From positions 1-47,313 of the forward strand of contig CAMBDA010000025.1 in the NCBI GenBank assembly GCA_945865175.1: DNA of 47,313 bases, in the 5' to 3' direction. This DNA is from an uncultured Prevotellaceae bacterium (GTDB lineage Bacteria; Bacteroidota; Bacteroidia; Bacteroidales; Bacteroidaceae). This document shows positions 34,701-41,200 of this stretch, piece by piece. The notes under the pieces were generated by a model. The model was not told the origin of the DNA and did not search any database. It was given only the letters and a program-made list of their open reading frames with translations. Each line of letters begins with the position of its first letter. The stretch's first letter is position 1. A program made the translations under genes and the position numbers.

Positions 34701-35489
34701 GGTGCGGTCGGCCAGCCGGATGGTCTGCTCGTTGGCGTCAAAGGTAATCCAGTAACAGCCGGGGCTCACATAGAAGGCATTGTCTCCGAAATAGCGCTGT
34801 GTGGACACGGTTTCCCCGTGACGCACTCGGGTGCCAGGCTCGGGTGCGGCATAGCGTGCGTCCGAGGCTCCGTGGATCGAGGCCACCACCAGAAACTCGC
34901 CCCATCCACTGTCGCCGGCCTGCAGCTCCACTTCTCCCTGGTACACGGCATCGCCCTGATGTGCCAGCCGCACATCCGTGTACCCCAGATCCCAGGTCTT
35001 GCCGGGCAGTGTGCCCGTCACATACACGAAGTCCTCCCATTTGGGCTCTATGCCCGAGGCATAGAGCCGGCGGTTGGTGAGGTCGAGCTGGATGTGGTAC
35101 TTGCCGCCCATGCACTGGAACACATGGTTGGTCTGGGTGGGTTGCAGGCTCAGGCCTTTTGCGCCCGTGGCCGGTGTGATGAATCGGTCGGTATGGGTTT
35201 CGCATCCCCATATCAGGCCGCTGGGGTCCTGGAAGAACAGGTCGCCGCGGCAGCCCCACCAGCCGTTGGTGACGGCATCGTCCATGGAGAAGTAGACCAC
35301 GTCCACGTCGCCCTCGTAAAAACCAGTTTCTTCCTCATAATAGAGTGGATATTCCTGGGTGTCGTCCCAGTTGCCCACGCCCACCAGTCCTCCGCGTGCA
35401 TAGAATACGTCATAGTCCTTGTACTTCTCGGCCTGCATGTTCAGGCCGGACAGGAGGGCTGCCATCAAAAATAGTAATGTCTTTTTCAT
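31734..35489 (-). CDS. Large secreted repeat protein, probable glycan-binding
   Basis: A 1251-residue secreted protein (signal MKKTLLFLMAALLSGLNMQA). A distinctive module appears three times, at about residues 22, 696 and 951: the starts read DYDVFYARGGLVGVGNW, EFDVIYACGGLLDIGNW and IVDVIYCRGGLANVGDW, each followed by YPL and a YEG or YKG strand, a CD/AD-F-F segment and a FITP or FLTP segment. Between the first and second lies a jelly-roll-like stretch and Ala/Glu-rich helices (about 250-690). The C-terminus (KAYTLDGKPVFEGRM, GGVYIIKGVKGARKQTLK) looks like a sorting domain. No catalytic motif is visible. SusE/F-like glycan binding is an inference from architecture and neighbours. Confidence 0.75.
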   Translation of the reverse strand: MKKTLLFLMAALLSGLNMQAEKYKDYDVFYARGGLVGVGNWDDTQEYPLYYEEETGFYEGDVDVVYFSMDDAVTNGWWGCRGDLFFQDPSGLIWGCETHTDRFITPATGAKGLSLQPTQTNHVFQCMGGKYHIQLDLTNRRLYASGIEPKWEDFVYVTGTLPGKTWDLGYTDVRLAHQGDAVYQGEVELQAGDSGWGEFLVVASIHGASDARYAAPEPGTRVRHGETVSTQRYFGDNAFYVSPGCYWITFDANEQTIRLADRTLARLLENMGEEWSGLDCGFLQDIADNEAATADEVEWGKAYASLAEKVFATRRYLAEHTDFAGPARTLLEEYLQDDYAPGENGYPNGSFLHIWEEHTLGTEALLAEMAYVDQLLEAAMKGGLQEGTDITAMLKNADLSTEDGWNMTHSGSTAAFGLADGQTMEFWNNKAFDMHQTLTDLPNGVYELAFNAYYRSCSIGNGIPAEIVPAKVYMGEWAMSVNSITSDAVADQFHESDYLTDYGYVPNSIDGACAAFTAGRYAQKMYGVVTDGQMTLGFGYTGDRYHDDNWLALRGLRLTYLGQTAEAVEAALEGYKSAAGVLDGQTDSYYSLELRNQLDAALEEAAAAADYEAKVAALAQASKLLKDIDACATLYGQMTDAVEKYTGELFVAAEEDPSLTDRANEMYAFSEEMWEKVTTGAYSMEEAAAIYAQYADKWREFDVIYACGGLLDIGNWARTDAYPLRFNAETGCYEGRLKFAPRYLGEDKVNGDNQYGHRCDFFFIDRNMSDLYWAADSYERFLTPTTGQEGLKLSTQGGSGFVPLQVVGGVYDVRISPSTLELHATCVEPGWLEYVYVGGTVTAENTEKFDIYSADKNKLMHQGDGIYKGECALYAGATGKAEFCVLASTFGQEDAWYSPKEEGVEVAQDTEYAVGRYYNHKMYIEEGRYEVTFNIDRQSVSMHYLGEVEHNEQIVDVIYCRGGLANVGDWAQTTAYPLYNYGDGKYKGSFTIHPNRTTPDCYGNRADVFFEKSDGSTFCGIHPTNRFITPAKNHFEGFQPGTDCVYQCHAGTYDVVIDLEAQTLDLTCTQQAWMDRVYVVGSLVGHTWERTDETYALSHAGEGVYKGVIDVEKDYEITQSTYPEGDHGRVAIFAVYPKNHAENWNEGRYGQAENMDAALGTVYEVNRYYGDRTTFVLPNGQYAVTFDMNHETVMFAEASGIQEVDLTDDDTVKAYTLDGKPVFEGRMGDLRSKGGVYIIKGVKGARKQTLK

Positions 35490-35714
35490 TTGTGTTTGTT
35501 TTTTGAGAATTTATGGTTTAAGAATGAATTCAGGGTCTTTGGGACAGTGTTCCGCGTACAAAGGTAGCAAATATTTCCATTGGGGGGTGTGTAGCATGCC
35601 AGATTCCCCCTTTTTTACAGAATTTTAACTAAATATCCCTGAAGAGTCTCTTAATTTATGCTAATCGAATTGAACATCAAAATAAAGTGGCTTTTCTGCA
35701 TTTAAAGTTTTTCA

Positions 35715-35746
35715 TTTCTACTGTAGCACTGTAGCGTGTAGCGCTT
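35715..35746 (+). repeat. 32-bp inverted repeat, left copy
   Basis: Exact reverse complement of 37410-37441. The core is a tandem CTGTAGCACTGTAGCG. A third, shorter copy is at 37523-37546. The bases outside the 32 bp differ on both sides. Confidence 0.85.
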
Positions 35747-35758
35747 GGGTATAAGAAA

Positions 35759-35794
35759 GCCTCAACACTTCCTTTAGGGGGATTTTGTTGAGGC
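35759..35794 (-). terminator. Terminator after the smalltalk gene
   Basis: A 9-bp stem (GCCTCAACA at 35759-35767 with TGTTGAGGC at 35786-35794). On the minus strand it is followed by TTTCTTATA. It starts about 20 bp after the smalltalk stop. Confidence 0.7.
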
Positions 35795-35815
35795 TGCATT
35801 TTGTTGTGATTTCTG

Positions 35816-35914
35816 TTAGCCTACGGTGAAACCGAGGGCGGAGAGGATGGCAGTTAGAGTGGTGAGAGCGATGTTGATGATTACGCTCCACTTGTTCTTT
35901 GATTCGTTAGTCAT
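35816..35914 (-). CDS. Smalltalk family micro-protein
   Basis: A 32-residue protein: MTNESKNKWSVIINIALT continuing TLTAILSALGFTVG. It has a short Lys/Trp start followed by one membrane helix with Thr/Ala/Ile, the hallmark of the Bacteroidetes 'smalltalk' family. The ATG overlaps the end of the 73-residue membrane protein gene by 8 bases, so it is probably translationally coupled to it. Smalltalk genes usually sit beside an HU-like DNA-binding gene, as here. Function is unknown. Confidence 0.85.
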   Translation of the reverse strand: MTNESKNKWSVIINIALTTLTAILSALGFTVG

Positions 35915-36128
35915 TGTTGTGATTTTTCTTGATTTTCTGCGTGATGTAACTGTCTATGCCAAAGATGCTTCCGCAGTAGATGAGGATTTGGGCGAAGATG
36001 TAGAGGACACTGTCGTGGATTTCGCCGGGTGGTGGGAGCATGAGGGCGACGAATGCCATGATGATGCCACAGGCGAGAAGGACGATGGCGGTCAGTTCCT
36101 TGTGGTTTGGATTCCAGTTGAGTGACAT
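35907..36128 (-). CDS. Small two-helix membrane protein
   Basis: A 73-residue protein starting MSLNWNPNHKELTAIVLLAC. It has two hydrophobic segments (TAIVLLACGIIMAFVALML and SVLYIFAQILIYCGSIFGI) joined by a PPPGEIHD turn and a basic tail (QKIKKNHNND). I do not recognise a named family. The size and pair of helices recall phage holins, and in related loci an N-acetylmuramoyl-alanine amidase accompanies HU and smalltalk genes, but no amidase is present here. It overlaps the smalltalk gene by 8 bp. Confidence 0.75.
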   Translation of the reverse strand: MSLNWNPNHKELTAIVLLACGIIMAFVALMLPPPGEIHDSVLYIFAQILIYCGSIFGIDSYITQKIKKNHNND

Positions 36129-36150
36129 AGTCGTAAAGGTTTGAGGTCAA

Positions 36151-36197
36151 ACGAAAAGCAAGGAGGTTTTACCATAGTGAGGTTCTGCCTCCTTGCT
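36151..36197 (-). terminator. Terminator after the HU-like gene
   Basis: The stem AGCAAGGAGG/CCTCCTTGCT (36157-36166 with 36188-36197), 10 bp, is followed on the minus strand by TTTCGTTTG. It lies 21 bp after the HU-like stop, so the small membrane pair downstream may depend on readthrough. Confidence 0.6.
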
Positions 36198-36218
36198 CGT
36201 CAGAGATTGGTCGAAGGA

Positions 36219-37130
36219 TTAGGTGAACTCAGGAGGATTCTCCTCACCACCAGGGTTCTCGGTGTTGCCGCCCTGCTCACCGGTTCCTGAGCCTGCCGAA
36301 GCGATGAACTGAGCTACGAAGCTTTCGTTCTTGGTGACGTTGATGGTGCGGGTTGACTGGGTGTTGCCATCGCTCCACTTGTCGAACTGGTAGCCAGACT
36401 TAGGCGTTGCGGTGATGTTCACGCGAGAGCCCTCGCTGTAGGTGCCGCCACCTGAGACGGTGCCCTGTGCGGTGTTGGCTGAAGTCACGCTGAGGGTGTA
36501 CTGGCGAGAGGTGTTGCCACCAGTTCCAGAAGTTCCAGAGCCGTTGCCACCTCCGTTGTTACCTCCGTCAGGATTGTCACCGCCATCGGTAGGATTGTTG
36601 AGGTCAACCACCGTCTCACCAGCCTTGATGGCCTTGATGACTGCAGCCTGTGCGCTACGGCTTGCCACGAGGTTGAACTCTGCGTCTGCGAGGAGATTCT
36701 TGAACTCTGAGCCGCACTCCCAGTTGACGTTCACACCGGTGATGTTCTGAGCCGAGAACTTGTCTGCTGACTCTGCACCCTTCGACTGGAGCGAGACGCT
36801 GAAATCACCCAGATCACCAAGGCGAATCTTCTTGCCCTCAAGGAGCTGCTCGCGCATGCAATCGACTGCCATGTAGAGGATTGCGCTGATGTCGGCACGG
36901 GAATAAACGCAGCCGTGGGTGGCGATGTGCTTGGCGAACTTTTCGATGGTCATCACGTCGGCATACTGCGCGATGGCGAAAGCATTCTGCTTCTCGGTAG
37001 CCACGAGAGCCACATCCTCAGACGAAGGAGCCTGTCCTGCCTTCTCGGCTGCCTTGATGCGTGACTTTGCCTGATTGATTTCAAAGAGGTTAGCGTTCAC
37101 GCTACGCATTACGATGCTGTAGTTGATCAT
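36219..37130 (-). CDS. HU-like DNA-binding protein fused to an InlB-type B-repeat
   Basis: A 303-residue protein. The N-terminal 165 residues match the Bacteroidetes HU-like DNA-binding family (YSRADISAILYMAVDCMREQ, KIRLGDLGDFSVSLQSKG, VNVNWECGSEFKNLLADAEF). A Gly/Asn/Asp-rich linker follows (about 180-210), then one divergent InlB B-repeat (YTLSVTSANTAQGTVSGGGT, ITATPKSGYQFDKWSDGN, FVAQF). A second Gly-rich tail ends ENPPEFT. No signal peptide is present. Such fusions are common in this family, but why a DNA-binding protein carries an adhesin-like repeat is unexplained. It is expressed from a consensus promoter about 180 bp upstream. Confidence 0.88.
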   Translation of the reverse strand: MINYSIVMRSVNANLFEINQAKSRIKAAEKAGQAPSSEDVALVATEKQNAFAIAQYADVMTIEKFAKHIATHGCVYSRADISAILYMAVDCMREQLLEGKKIRLGDLGDFSVSLQSKGAESADKFSAQNITGVNVNWECGSEFKNLLADAEFNLVASRSAQAAVIKAIKAGETVVDLNNPTDGGDNPDGGNNGGGNGSGTSGTGGNTSRQYTLSVTSANTAQGTVSGGGTYSEGSRVNITATPKSGYQFDKWSDGNTQSTRTINVTKNESFVAQFIASAGSGTGEQGGNTENPGGEENPPEFT

Positions 37131-37309
37131 AGTCGTTTGATCGTTTATCTTTCGCCATCAGAGCCATCGTACTGCCCTGTGGCGGAGCAAAAATGAGTGC
37201 CATTTCTTATCCTAAATTTGCCGTTTCTTACGACCGACGCCTGTCATAAGTCAAGTCAGCTTCCGAGATTAAGTAATGACCGGATTGAGGCGCTTCTCAA
37301 TTACGTCTG

Positions 37310-37341
37310 CAAAGGTACGGCAAATTTTTTCGGAACTCAAA
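37310..37341 (-). promoter_or_regulatory. Consensus promoter of the HU-like gene
   Basis: On the minus strand TTTG (37338-37341) and TACCTTTG (37310-37317) are separated by exactly 20 bp. The predicted leader before the start at 37130 is about 170 nt, unusually long. Confidence 0.75.
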
Positions 37342-37409
37342 TTTTCCCTCGAAAAACAGCATATTTTCATACTCCACTTTTCCGAATAGTATGTATCAAA
37401 GGGTCATCG

Positions 37410-37441
37410 AAGCGCTACACGCTACAGTGCTACAGTAGAAA
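37410..37441 (-). repeat. 32-bp inverted repeat, right copy
   Basis: Exact reverse complement of 35715-35746. Together they bound a 1.73-kb segment holding HU-like, 73-residue and smalltalk genes. Confidence 0.85.
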
Positions 37442-37522
37442 ATCACACCATGCATTCTCGCAGAAAATAGTTATTATATATATAATAAAATTTCTTTTCC
37501 ATTTTTACACTACCAAAATCTA

Positions 37523-37546
37523 ACTGTAGCACTGTAGCGCGTAGCG
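37523..37546 (+). repeat. Third copy of the CTGTAGCACTGTAGCG repeat
   Basis: 24 bp matching the left copy with one mismatch and in the same orientation, so it is inverted relative to the copy at 37410-37441. The two enclose an 81-bp AT-rich block. Confidence 0.75.
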
Positions 37547-37838
37547 GAAGTGCCAATATATTCCCTAAGATTTATGTAGATATTGCATGATTATTCCCCA
37601 AGAAAAGTGTAAGATGATTCCTGAACCAGATACCCTCAGCCAGTATCTTACTACTCATTGAGTGCGATAAATGCCATCAAATACCAGCGATTAGTGCCTC
37701 GTCTGCCGAATTTTGTTAAATTCTGCGTTAAAACCAAATCTTTTTGTCGTTATTCCAAAAAGTTTTTGTATATTCGCAGCATAAATTTCGCATAATGCGC
37801 ACATACATTACGCACATGTGCTAAAAACGATATTCACT

Positions 37839-38030
37839 ATGTCCGAAACCCAATTACGATCATACCGCCTCACCTCCCTTGAGGAGCCCACCGACGAAAT
37901 GCTTCATGCCATCATGGAGAAAGTGGCTGCTGCCGCTCGCAAGTCAACGGCACGTGCCGAAGAAGCCAAGCGCCGAATGCTGGCCGAAACCGCCCGTCGC
38001 ATCAAACAAAACCGAGCTGTCGCACTATGA
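37839..38030 (+). CDS. Putative antitoxin of the zeta-type pair
   Basis: A 63-residue protein, MSETQLRSYRLTSLEEPTDE to RRIKQNRAVAL, strongly helical and charged (RAEEAKRRMLAETARRIKQN). An in-frame ATG at 37818 is less likely. It overlaps the zeta toxin start by 4 bp (ATGA). Its size, position and charge fit an antitoxin or regulator. It is not the classical epsilon antitoxin by sequence, so the role comes from context. Upstream lies TATATTCG (37769-37776), one mismatch from the -7 consensus, and a palindromic GCGCACAT/ATGTGC motif that may be the autoregulatory operator. Confidence 0.7.
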   Translation: MSETQLRSYRLTSLEEPTDEMLHAIMEKVAAAARKSTARAEEAKRRMLAETARRIKQNRAVAL

Positions 38031-38623
38031 GCACCGAACGCCGTCCAACCCTCTGCATCGTAGCCGGACCTAATGGGTCGGGCAAGACAACCACGACCAT
38101 TCAACTCCTCGAAAGCGAATGGTCGGCAGACAGCCTCTACGTCAATCCCGACAACATTGCCCAAGAGGAATTTGGCGATTGGAACTCCCCCGAAGCTGTG
38201 ATGAAGGCAGCAAAGCGTGCTACCGAAATACGCTACGAATGCCTGGAGCAGCAGAAGGATTTTGTCTTCGAGACGGTCTTCTCCAGCGACGAAAAACTGG
38301 AGTTCGTTCGCAAGGCAAAGGCTGCTGGATTCTTCATCCGTCTTTTCTTCGTCTGCACCAGCGACCCCGAAATCAACGTCCACCGCGTCACCAAGCGATT
38401 CCTCGAAGGCGGTCACGAAGTCCCCATCTCCAAGATTATCTCGCGCTACTACAAGTCCCTCGCCAATGCCGCCCAAGCCATAGAACTCGTTGACCGCGCT
38501 TACATCTACGACAACTCCGTAGAGAATGCCCTTCCGCAACTCCTCTTCCGCGCCGTCGATGGCACCGTTTTCAAGCAATACACCGAGGACGTGCCCGAAT
38601 GGGCGGAGATGTTGGTGAAGTAA
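38027..38623 (+). CDS. Zeta-toxin family P-loop kinase
   Basis: A 198-residue protein with Walker A at residues 14-21 (AGPNGSGKTTT), an N-terminal substrate region (VNPDNIAQEEF), the FETVFSSDEKLEFV segment and RVTKRFLEGGHEVP with the arginines expected of zeta toxins. The family phosphorylates UDP-N-acetylglucosamine in classical cases, poisoning cell-wall synthesis; the bacterial homologues of this length are less studied. It is coupled to the upstream small gene. The start of the Fic gene lies 24 bp after its stop. Confidence 0.88.
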   Translation: MSTERRPTLCIVAGPNGSGKTTTTIQLLESEWSADSLYVNPDNIAQEEFGDWNSPEAVMKAAKRATEIRYECLEQQKDFVFETVFSSDEKLEFVRKAKAAGFFIRLFFVCTSDPEINVHRVTKRFLEGGHEVPISKIISRYYKSLANAAQAIELVDRAYIYDNSVENALPQLLFRAVDGTVFKQYTEDVPEWAEMLVK

Positions 38624-38646
38624 AAACAAATAATTATGAACAAGAA

Positions 38647-39390
38647 ATGAACAAACTCACTTCGTTTCTCATTGATGAGCAGCAGGCACATCGCAAGGGA
38701 GGACTCTACCATAAGACTCAGGTGCAACTCGCTTACAATTCCAACCGAATTGAAGGTTCGAAGCTGACCGAAGAGCAGACACGCTACATCTTTGAAACCC
38801 GCACCATCGGCTTCAAGGATCAGGAAGCTGTGTCTGTGGATGACATCATTGAGACAACCAACCACTTCGTCGCCTTCGACTATCTCCTGCGCACCATCGA
38901 AGAGCCTTTGACAGAGGCCATCATCAAGGAGTTTCATCGCATCCTCAAAACAGGTACTGCCGATGCACAGAAGTCCTATTTCAACGTTGGTGACTACAAG
39001 AAGCTGGCGAACGAAGTCGGTGGCCGTAAAACCTGCAAGCCAGCTGATGTTGCCCGAGAGATGCAGTCGCTGCAAGAGTGGTATCACGCCCAGAAGGACG
39101 TAACCATTCACACCCTTGCCGAATACCATTGGCGGTTTGAGAGCATCCATCCCTTCCAGGACGGCAACGGACGTGTCGGTCGCCTCATCCTCTTCCGCGA
39201 GTGCCTCCGCCACGGCATCATGCCTTTCATCATTGACAACGAGCACAAAATGTATTACTACCGAGGTCTCTCTGAATTCAAGCAAACACCAGGATTCCTT
39301 GTCGGCACTATGCAGTCAGCACAAGACGTGTACGAAGCATGGATCAAGTATTTCAACGAGGAATTGCTTGAGGGGTTGAAGGTGGAATGA
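38647..39390 (+). CDS. Fic-family AMPylase with N-terminal inhibitory motif
   Basis: I take the start at 38647 (MNKLTSFLIDEQQ); an upstream in-frame ATG at 38599 lies inside the zeta gene. The 247-residue protein carries the full Fic motif HPFQDGNGRVGR, whose His attacks target hydroxyls to add AMP. The inhibitory helix motif [S/T]xxxE[G/N] is present as S32NRIEG37, which makes it a class II (self-inhibited) Fic with the inhibitor in cis. The flap region and the downstream DNEHKMYYYRGL segment are also present. It lies directly after the zeta pair and may form part of a toxin cluster. Confidence 0.92.
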   Translation: MNKLTSFLIDEQQAHRKGGLYHKTQVQLAYNSNRIEGSKLTEEQTRYIFETRTIGFKDQEAVSVDDIIETTNHFVAFDYLLRTIEEPLTEAIIKEFHRILKTGTADAQKSYFNVGDYKKLANEVGGRKTCKPADVAREMQSLQEWYHAQKDVTIHTLAEYHWRFESIHPFQDGNGRVGRLILFRECLRHGIMPFIIDNEHKMYYYRGLSEFKQTPGFLVGTMQSAQDVYEAWIKYFNEELLEGLKVE

Positions 39391-39418
39391 AACAAAACAA
39401 GATAATAGCGTAAAAACA

Positions 39419-39637
39419 ATGAGCAAATACGAAATTCCATACATCAACCTCATCATCCGCACCTTTGCCGAGCGGTTTCAGATGACGCGCCAAGCTGCTT
39501 ACGCCTACCTGCAGAAGCACCAGGGCCTTGCATTCCTCATCGAGTTCTACGATGTGGAACACCTGCAAGACCCCGAAGAGACGGTGGATGACCTGATCGT
39601 TAAATGTCAACAGCAAGGAGGGACGTTAGTATGTTAG
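39419..39637 (+). CDS. DUF3791-type small protein
   Basis: A 72-residue protein (MSKYEIPYINLIIRTFAERF to CQQQGGTLVC) that resembles the DUF3791 family, helical and with a conserved QAAYAYLQKHQGLAFLIEFY core. In Bacteroidetes these genes commonly precede a DUF3990 gene, forming a toxin/antitoxin-like arrangement. Here the downstream DUF3990 gene overlaps by 7 bases but is a remnant. Confidence 0.7.
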   Translation: MSKYEIPYINLIIRTFAERFQMTRQAAYAYLQKHQGLAFLIEFYDVEHLQDPEETVDDLIVKCQQQGGTLVC

Positions 39638-39750
39638 TTTATCACGGCACAAATGCCGACATCGCAGAGTATCTCGACCAGCAACTCTGCTTCCGCACCC
39701 AGCGTTCACTCACACACCTCAAAAAAGTCTCAGTATGCGAACTAAAATAG
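39631..39750 (+). pseudogene. Internally deleted DUF3990-type gene
   Basis: The 39-codon frame starts MLVYHGTN, the typical N-terminus of DUF3990 (an ART-like family), then jumps to DQQLCFRTQRSLTHLKKVSV, which resembles the family's C-terminal segment. The 100 or more residues between them are missing, including any catalytic core. The start overlaps the DUF3791 stop and the end overlaps the next ATG by 16 bp, so the operon layout is intact. This reading comes from family memory. A profile alignment should confirm it. Confidence 0.6.
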
Positions 39751-40022
39751 CTCCCTCACACCACGCCATTGCGACCCTCCTCACCGACGACATCATCAGC
39801 GAGATGACCCAGTACCTTATGGAGGATTACGGCTACACGCTCGAAAAGGCGCTGGACGTAGTTTACCGTTCCAAGACGGTGGAACTGCTCCAAATTGAGA
39901 AAGGCGAACTCTACGTCCAGAGCCCCGCCTACGTCTATGACATGCTGCTGCAGGAACTCCACCTCTATCCCGTGCAGAACGACGATGCGGTAGGAAAGGT
40001 GGCTGAGGATGTGAACCAATAA
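39735..40022 (+). CDS. Small protein of the DUF3791/DUF3990 locus
   Basis: A 95-residue helical protein starting MRTKIAPSHHAIATLL with a central YLMEDYGYTLEKALDVVY segment. It overlaps the end of the DUF3990 remnant by 16 bp. It resembles the third gene that follows DUF3990 in Bacteroidetes triads, probably its partner. The exact role is not known. Confidence 0.6.
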   Translation: MRTKIAPSHHAIATLLTDDIISEMTQYLMEDYGYTLEKALDVVYRSKTVELLQIEKGELYVQSPAYVYDMLLQELHLYPVQNDDAVGKVAEDVNQ

Positions 40023-40041
40023 ATCCAAAATAACAAACAAA

Positions 40042-40779
40042 ATGCGAGTAGTTTCATTCTTTGCAGGTTGCGGAGGTCTTGACCTTGGCTTTGAGCAGGC
40101 AGGCTTCGATGTGGTTTGGGCCAATGAGTTCGAACCGCATTGTCGTGCTACTTACCTGCGCAACCACCCCGACACCGAGTTTGTGCTGGGTGACATCTGC
40201 AAGATTGATCCTGCCTCGATTCCCGATTGTGACGGCTTCATCGGTGGTCCTCCTTGCCAGTCGTGGAGCGTTGCTGGTAAGCAGAAGGGGTTGGAGGACG
40301 AGCGCGGTCAACTGTTCCTCAAATACATCGACATGATTGAGGCAATCACGCAGAACTTCTTGGTTCGCGAGGATGACGAGATCGAGTACGGAAAGAAATC
40401 CTCAAAGCACGATTTGCCTATTGACCTCACCAAGAACCTCCTTATCTGCAATGTCAAGAAGGACAATTGGGAGCAGTACCTTGATGGTACAGCCAAGATC
40501 TACTACACTGGCAAGAAGTTCCCGACCACTGTTGCGCTCAACAAACTCTACTACTTCATGCCGTATCTCTCAGGCAAAGGCATCCGTGACCTCTACTACA
40601 TCAAGATTGCACGCCTTGGCTACCGCAAGGAAGGTCAAGAGAATGAGGACAAGAACGACCTCCGACTTGTGTTCGAGATTGAACGTGTCGGTCAGCTTTT
40701 CGATGACTATAAGAAGGTAAAACTTGAAATCTGGCGCACGTTTACGGACACTACGATGGAGAAAATAGCTAATTTATAA
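40042..40779 (+). CDS. Truncated/chimeric cytosine-5 DNA methyltransferase
   Basis: The N-terminal 97 residues are a clear C5-cytosine methyltransferase with SAM motif I (SFFAGCGGLDLGFEQAGF, residues 5-22) and the catalytic Cys72 in motif IV (IGGPPCQSWSVAGK), up to GQLFLKYIDMI. The family then needs motifs VI-X and a target-recognition region of 200 or more residues. Instead the sequence changes abruptly at about residue 98-107 to a segment I do not recognise (LLICNVKKDNWEQYLDG, YYTGKKFPTTVALNKLYYFM, LEIWRTFTDTTMEKI). The frame is open, so a hybrid protein could be made, but it should lack methylase activity. An in-frame internal deletion, joining two parts of one larger protein or of adjacent restriction-modification genes, explains it. 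Confidence 0.7.
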   Translation: MRVVSFFAGCGGLDLGFEQAGFDVVWANEFEPHCRATYLRNHPDTEFVLGDICKIDPASIPDCDGFIGGPPCQSWSVAGKQKGLEDERGQLFLKYIDMIEAITQNFLVREDDEIEYGKKSSKHDLPIDLTKNLLICNVKKDNWEQYLDGTAKIYYTGKKFPTTVALNKLYYFMPYLSGKGIRDLYYIKIARLGYRKEGQENEDKNDLRLVFEIERVGQLFDDYKKVKLEIWRTFTDTTMEKIANL

Positions 40780-40793
40780 AGTCTAATTTGATT

Positions 40794-41148
40794 ATGTCCA
40801 CCTTTCTCCTTCGCCGTCCCGTTGATTGGTCATTGCTGACGAATGGATTCCATATTCCTACGGAGTTCCATCCGTTGGTGTATGCTATGCCCGGAGGCGA
40901 ACTGCACCATGGCGATAAGCGAGGGGTGAAGATTATGATTGATGATGAGGTGTTTGATGCTAAAGCATCACATCATCCCCTTCACCGAGAGCATGAACAA
41001 CGACACCTCAAACATCATCATCCTCTCGCCCACGTACCATCGCATCATCCACAAGGCAAAACCTCATTTCGACCACAAGGCACTTGCGTTTGAGTTCCCG
41101 AATGGATTGGTAGAGAAAGTGACGATTGATAAACATCTGAGAATGTAA
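40794..41148 (+). pseudogene. HNH restriction-endonuclease remnant
   Basis: One frame from 40794 reads MSTFLLRRPVDWSLLTNG through HHGDKRGVKIMIDDEVFDAK, then becomes nonsense. A second frame, from about 40969 to 41148, reads HIIPFTESMNNDTSNIIILS then PTYHRIIHKAKPHFD and ends IDKHLRM, an HNH-nuclease C-terminus. The two parts are out of frame and the middle of the protein appears absent. It lies right after the methyltransferase remnant, so both belong to a broken restriction-modification system. Confidence 0.6.
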
Positions 41149-41200
41149 ATGGAGTAAGAACTGCATCTAACAATGAAATTAAGCAGAAAGGAAAGATAAA

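Larger units (their letters stand above)
35490..35815. other. Promoter region of the repeat protein and left inverted repeat
   Basis: Contains the TACCTTTG element on the minus strand at 35559-35566 (70 bp before the 1251-residue gene), the left copy of the 32-bp inverted repeat at 35715-35746 and the smalltalk terminator at 35759-35794. No gene is visible. Confidence 0.6.
37131..37838. other. Gene-free interval with HU promoter and repeat copies
   Basis: About 700 bases with no gene. It holds the HU promoter (37310-37341), the right 32-bp inverted repeat copy (37410-37441), an AT-rich block (37442-37522), the third repeat copy (37523-37546) and the zeta-pair promoter region with a palindromic GCGCACAT...ATGTGC motif (37797-37821). 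Confidence 0.6.

Noticed and set aside
31509..35474. A 1321-residue open frame on the plus strand opposite the repeat protein
   Set aside because: The minus-strand protein has a signal peptide, regular repeated modules and a sorting-type tail. The plus frame is a codon-bias shadow of GC-rich antisense sequence with His/Val/Gly-rich nonsense composition.
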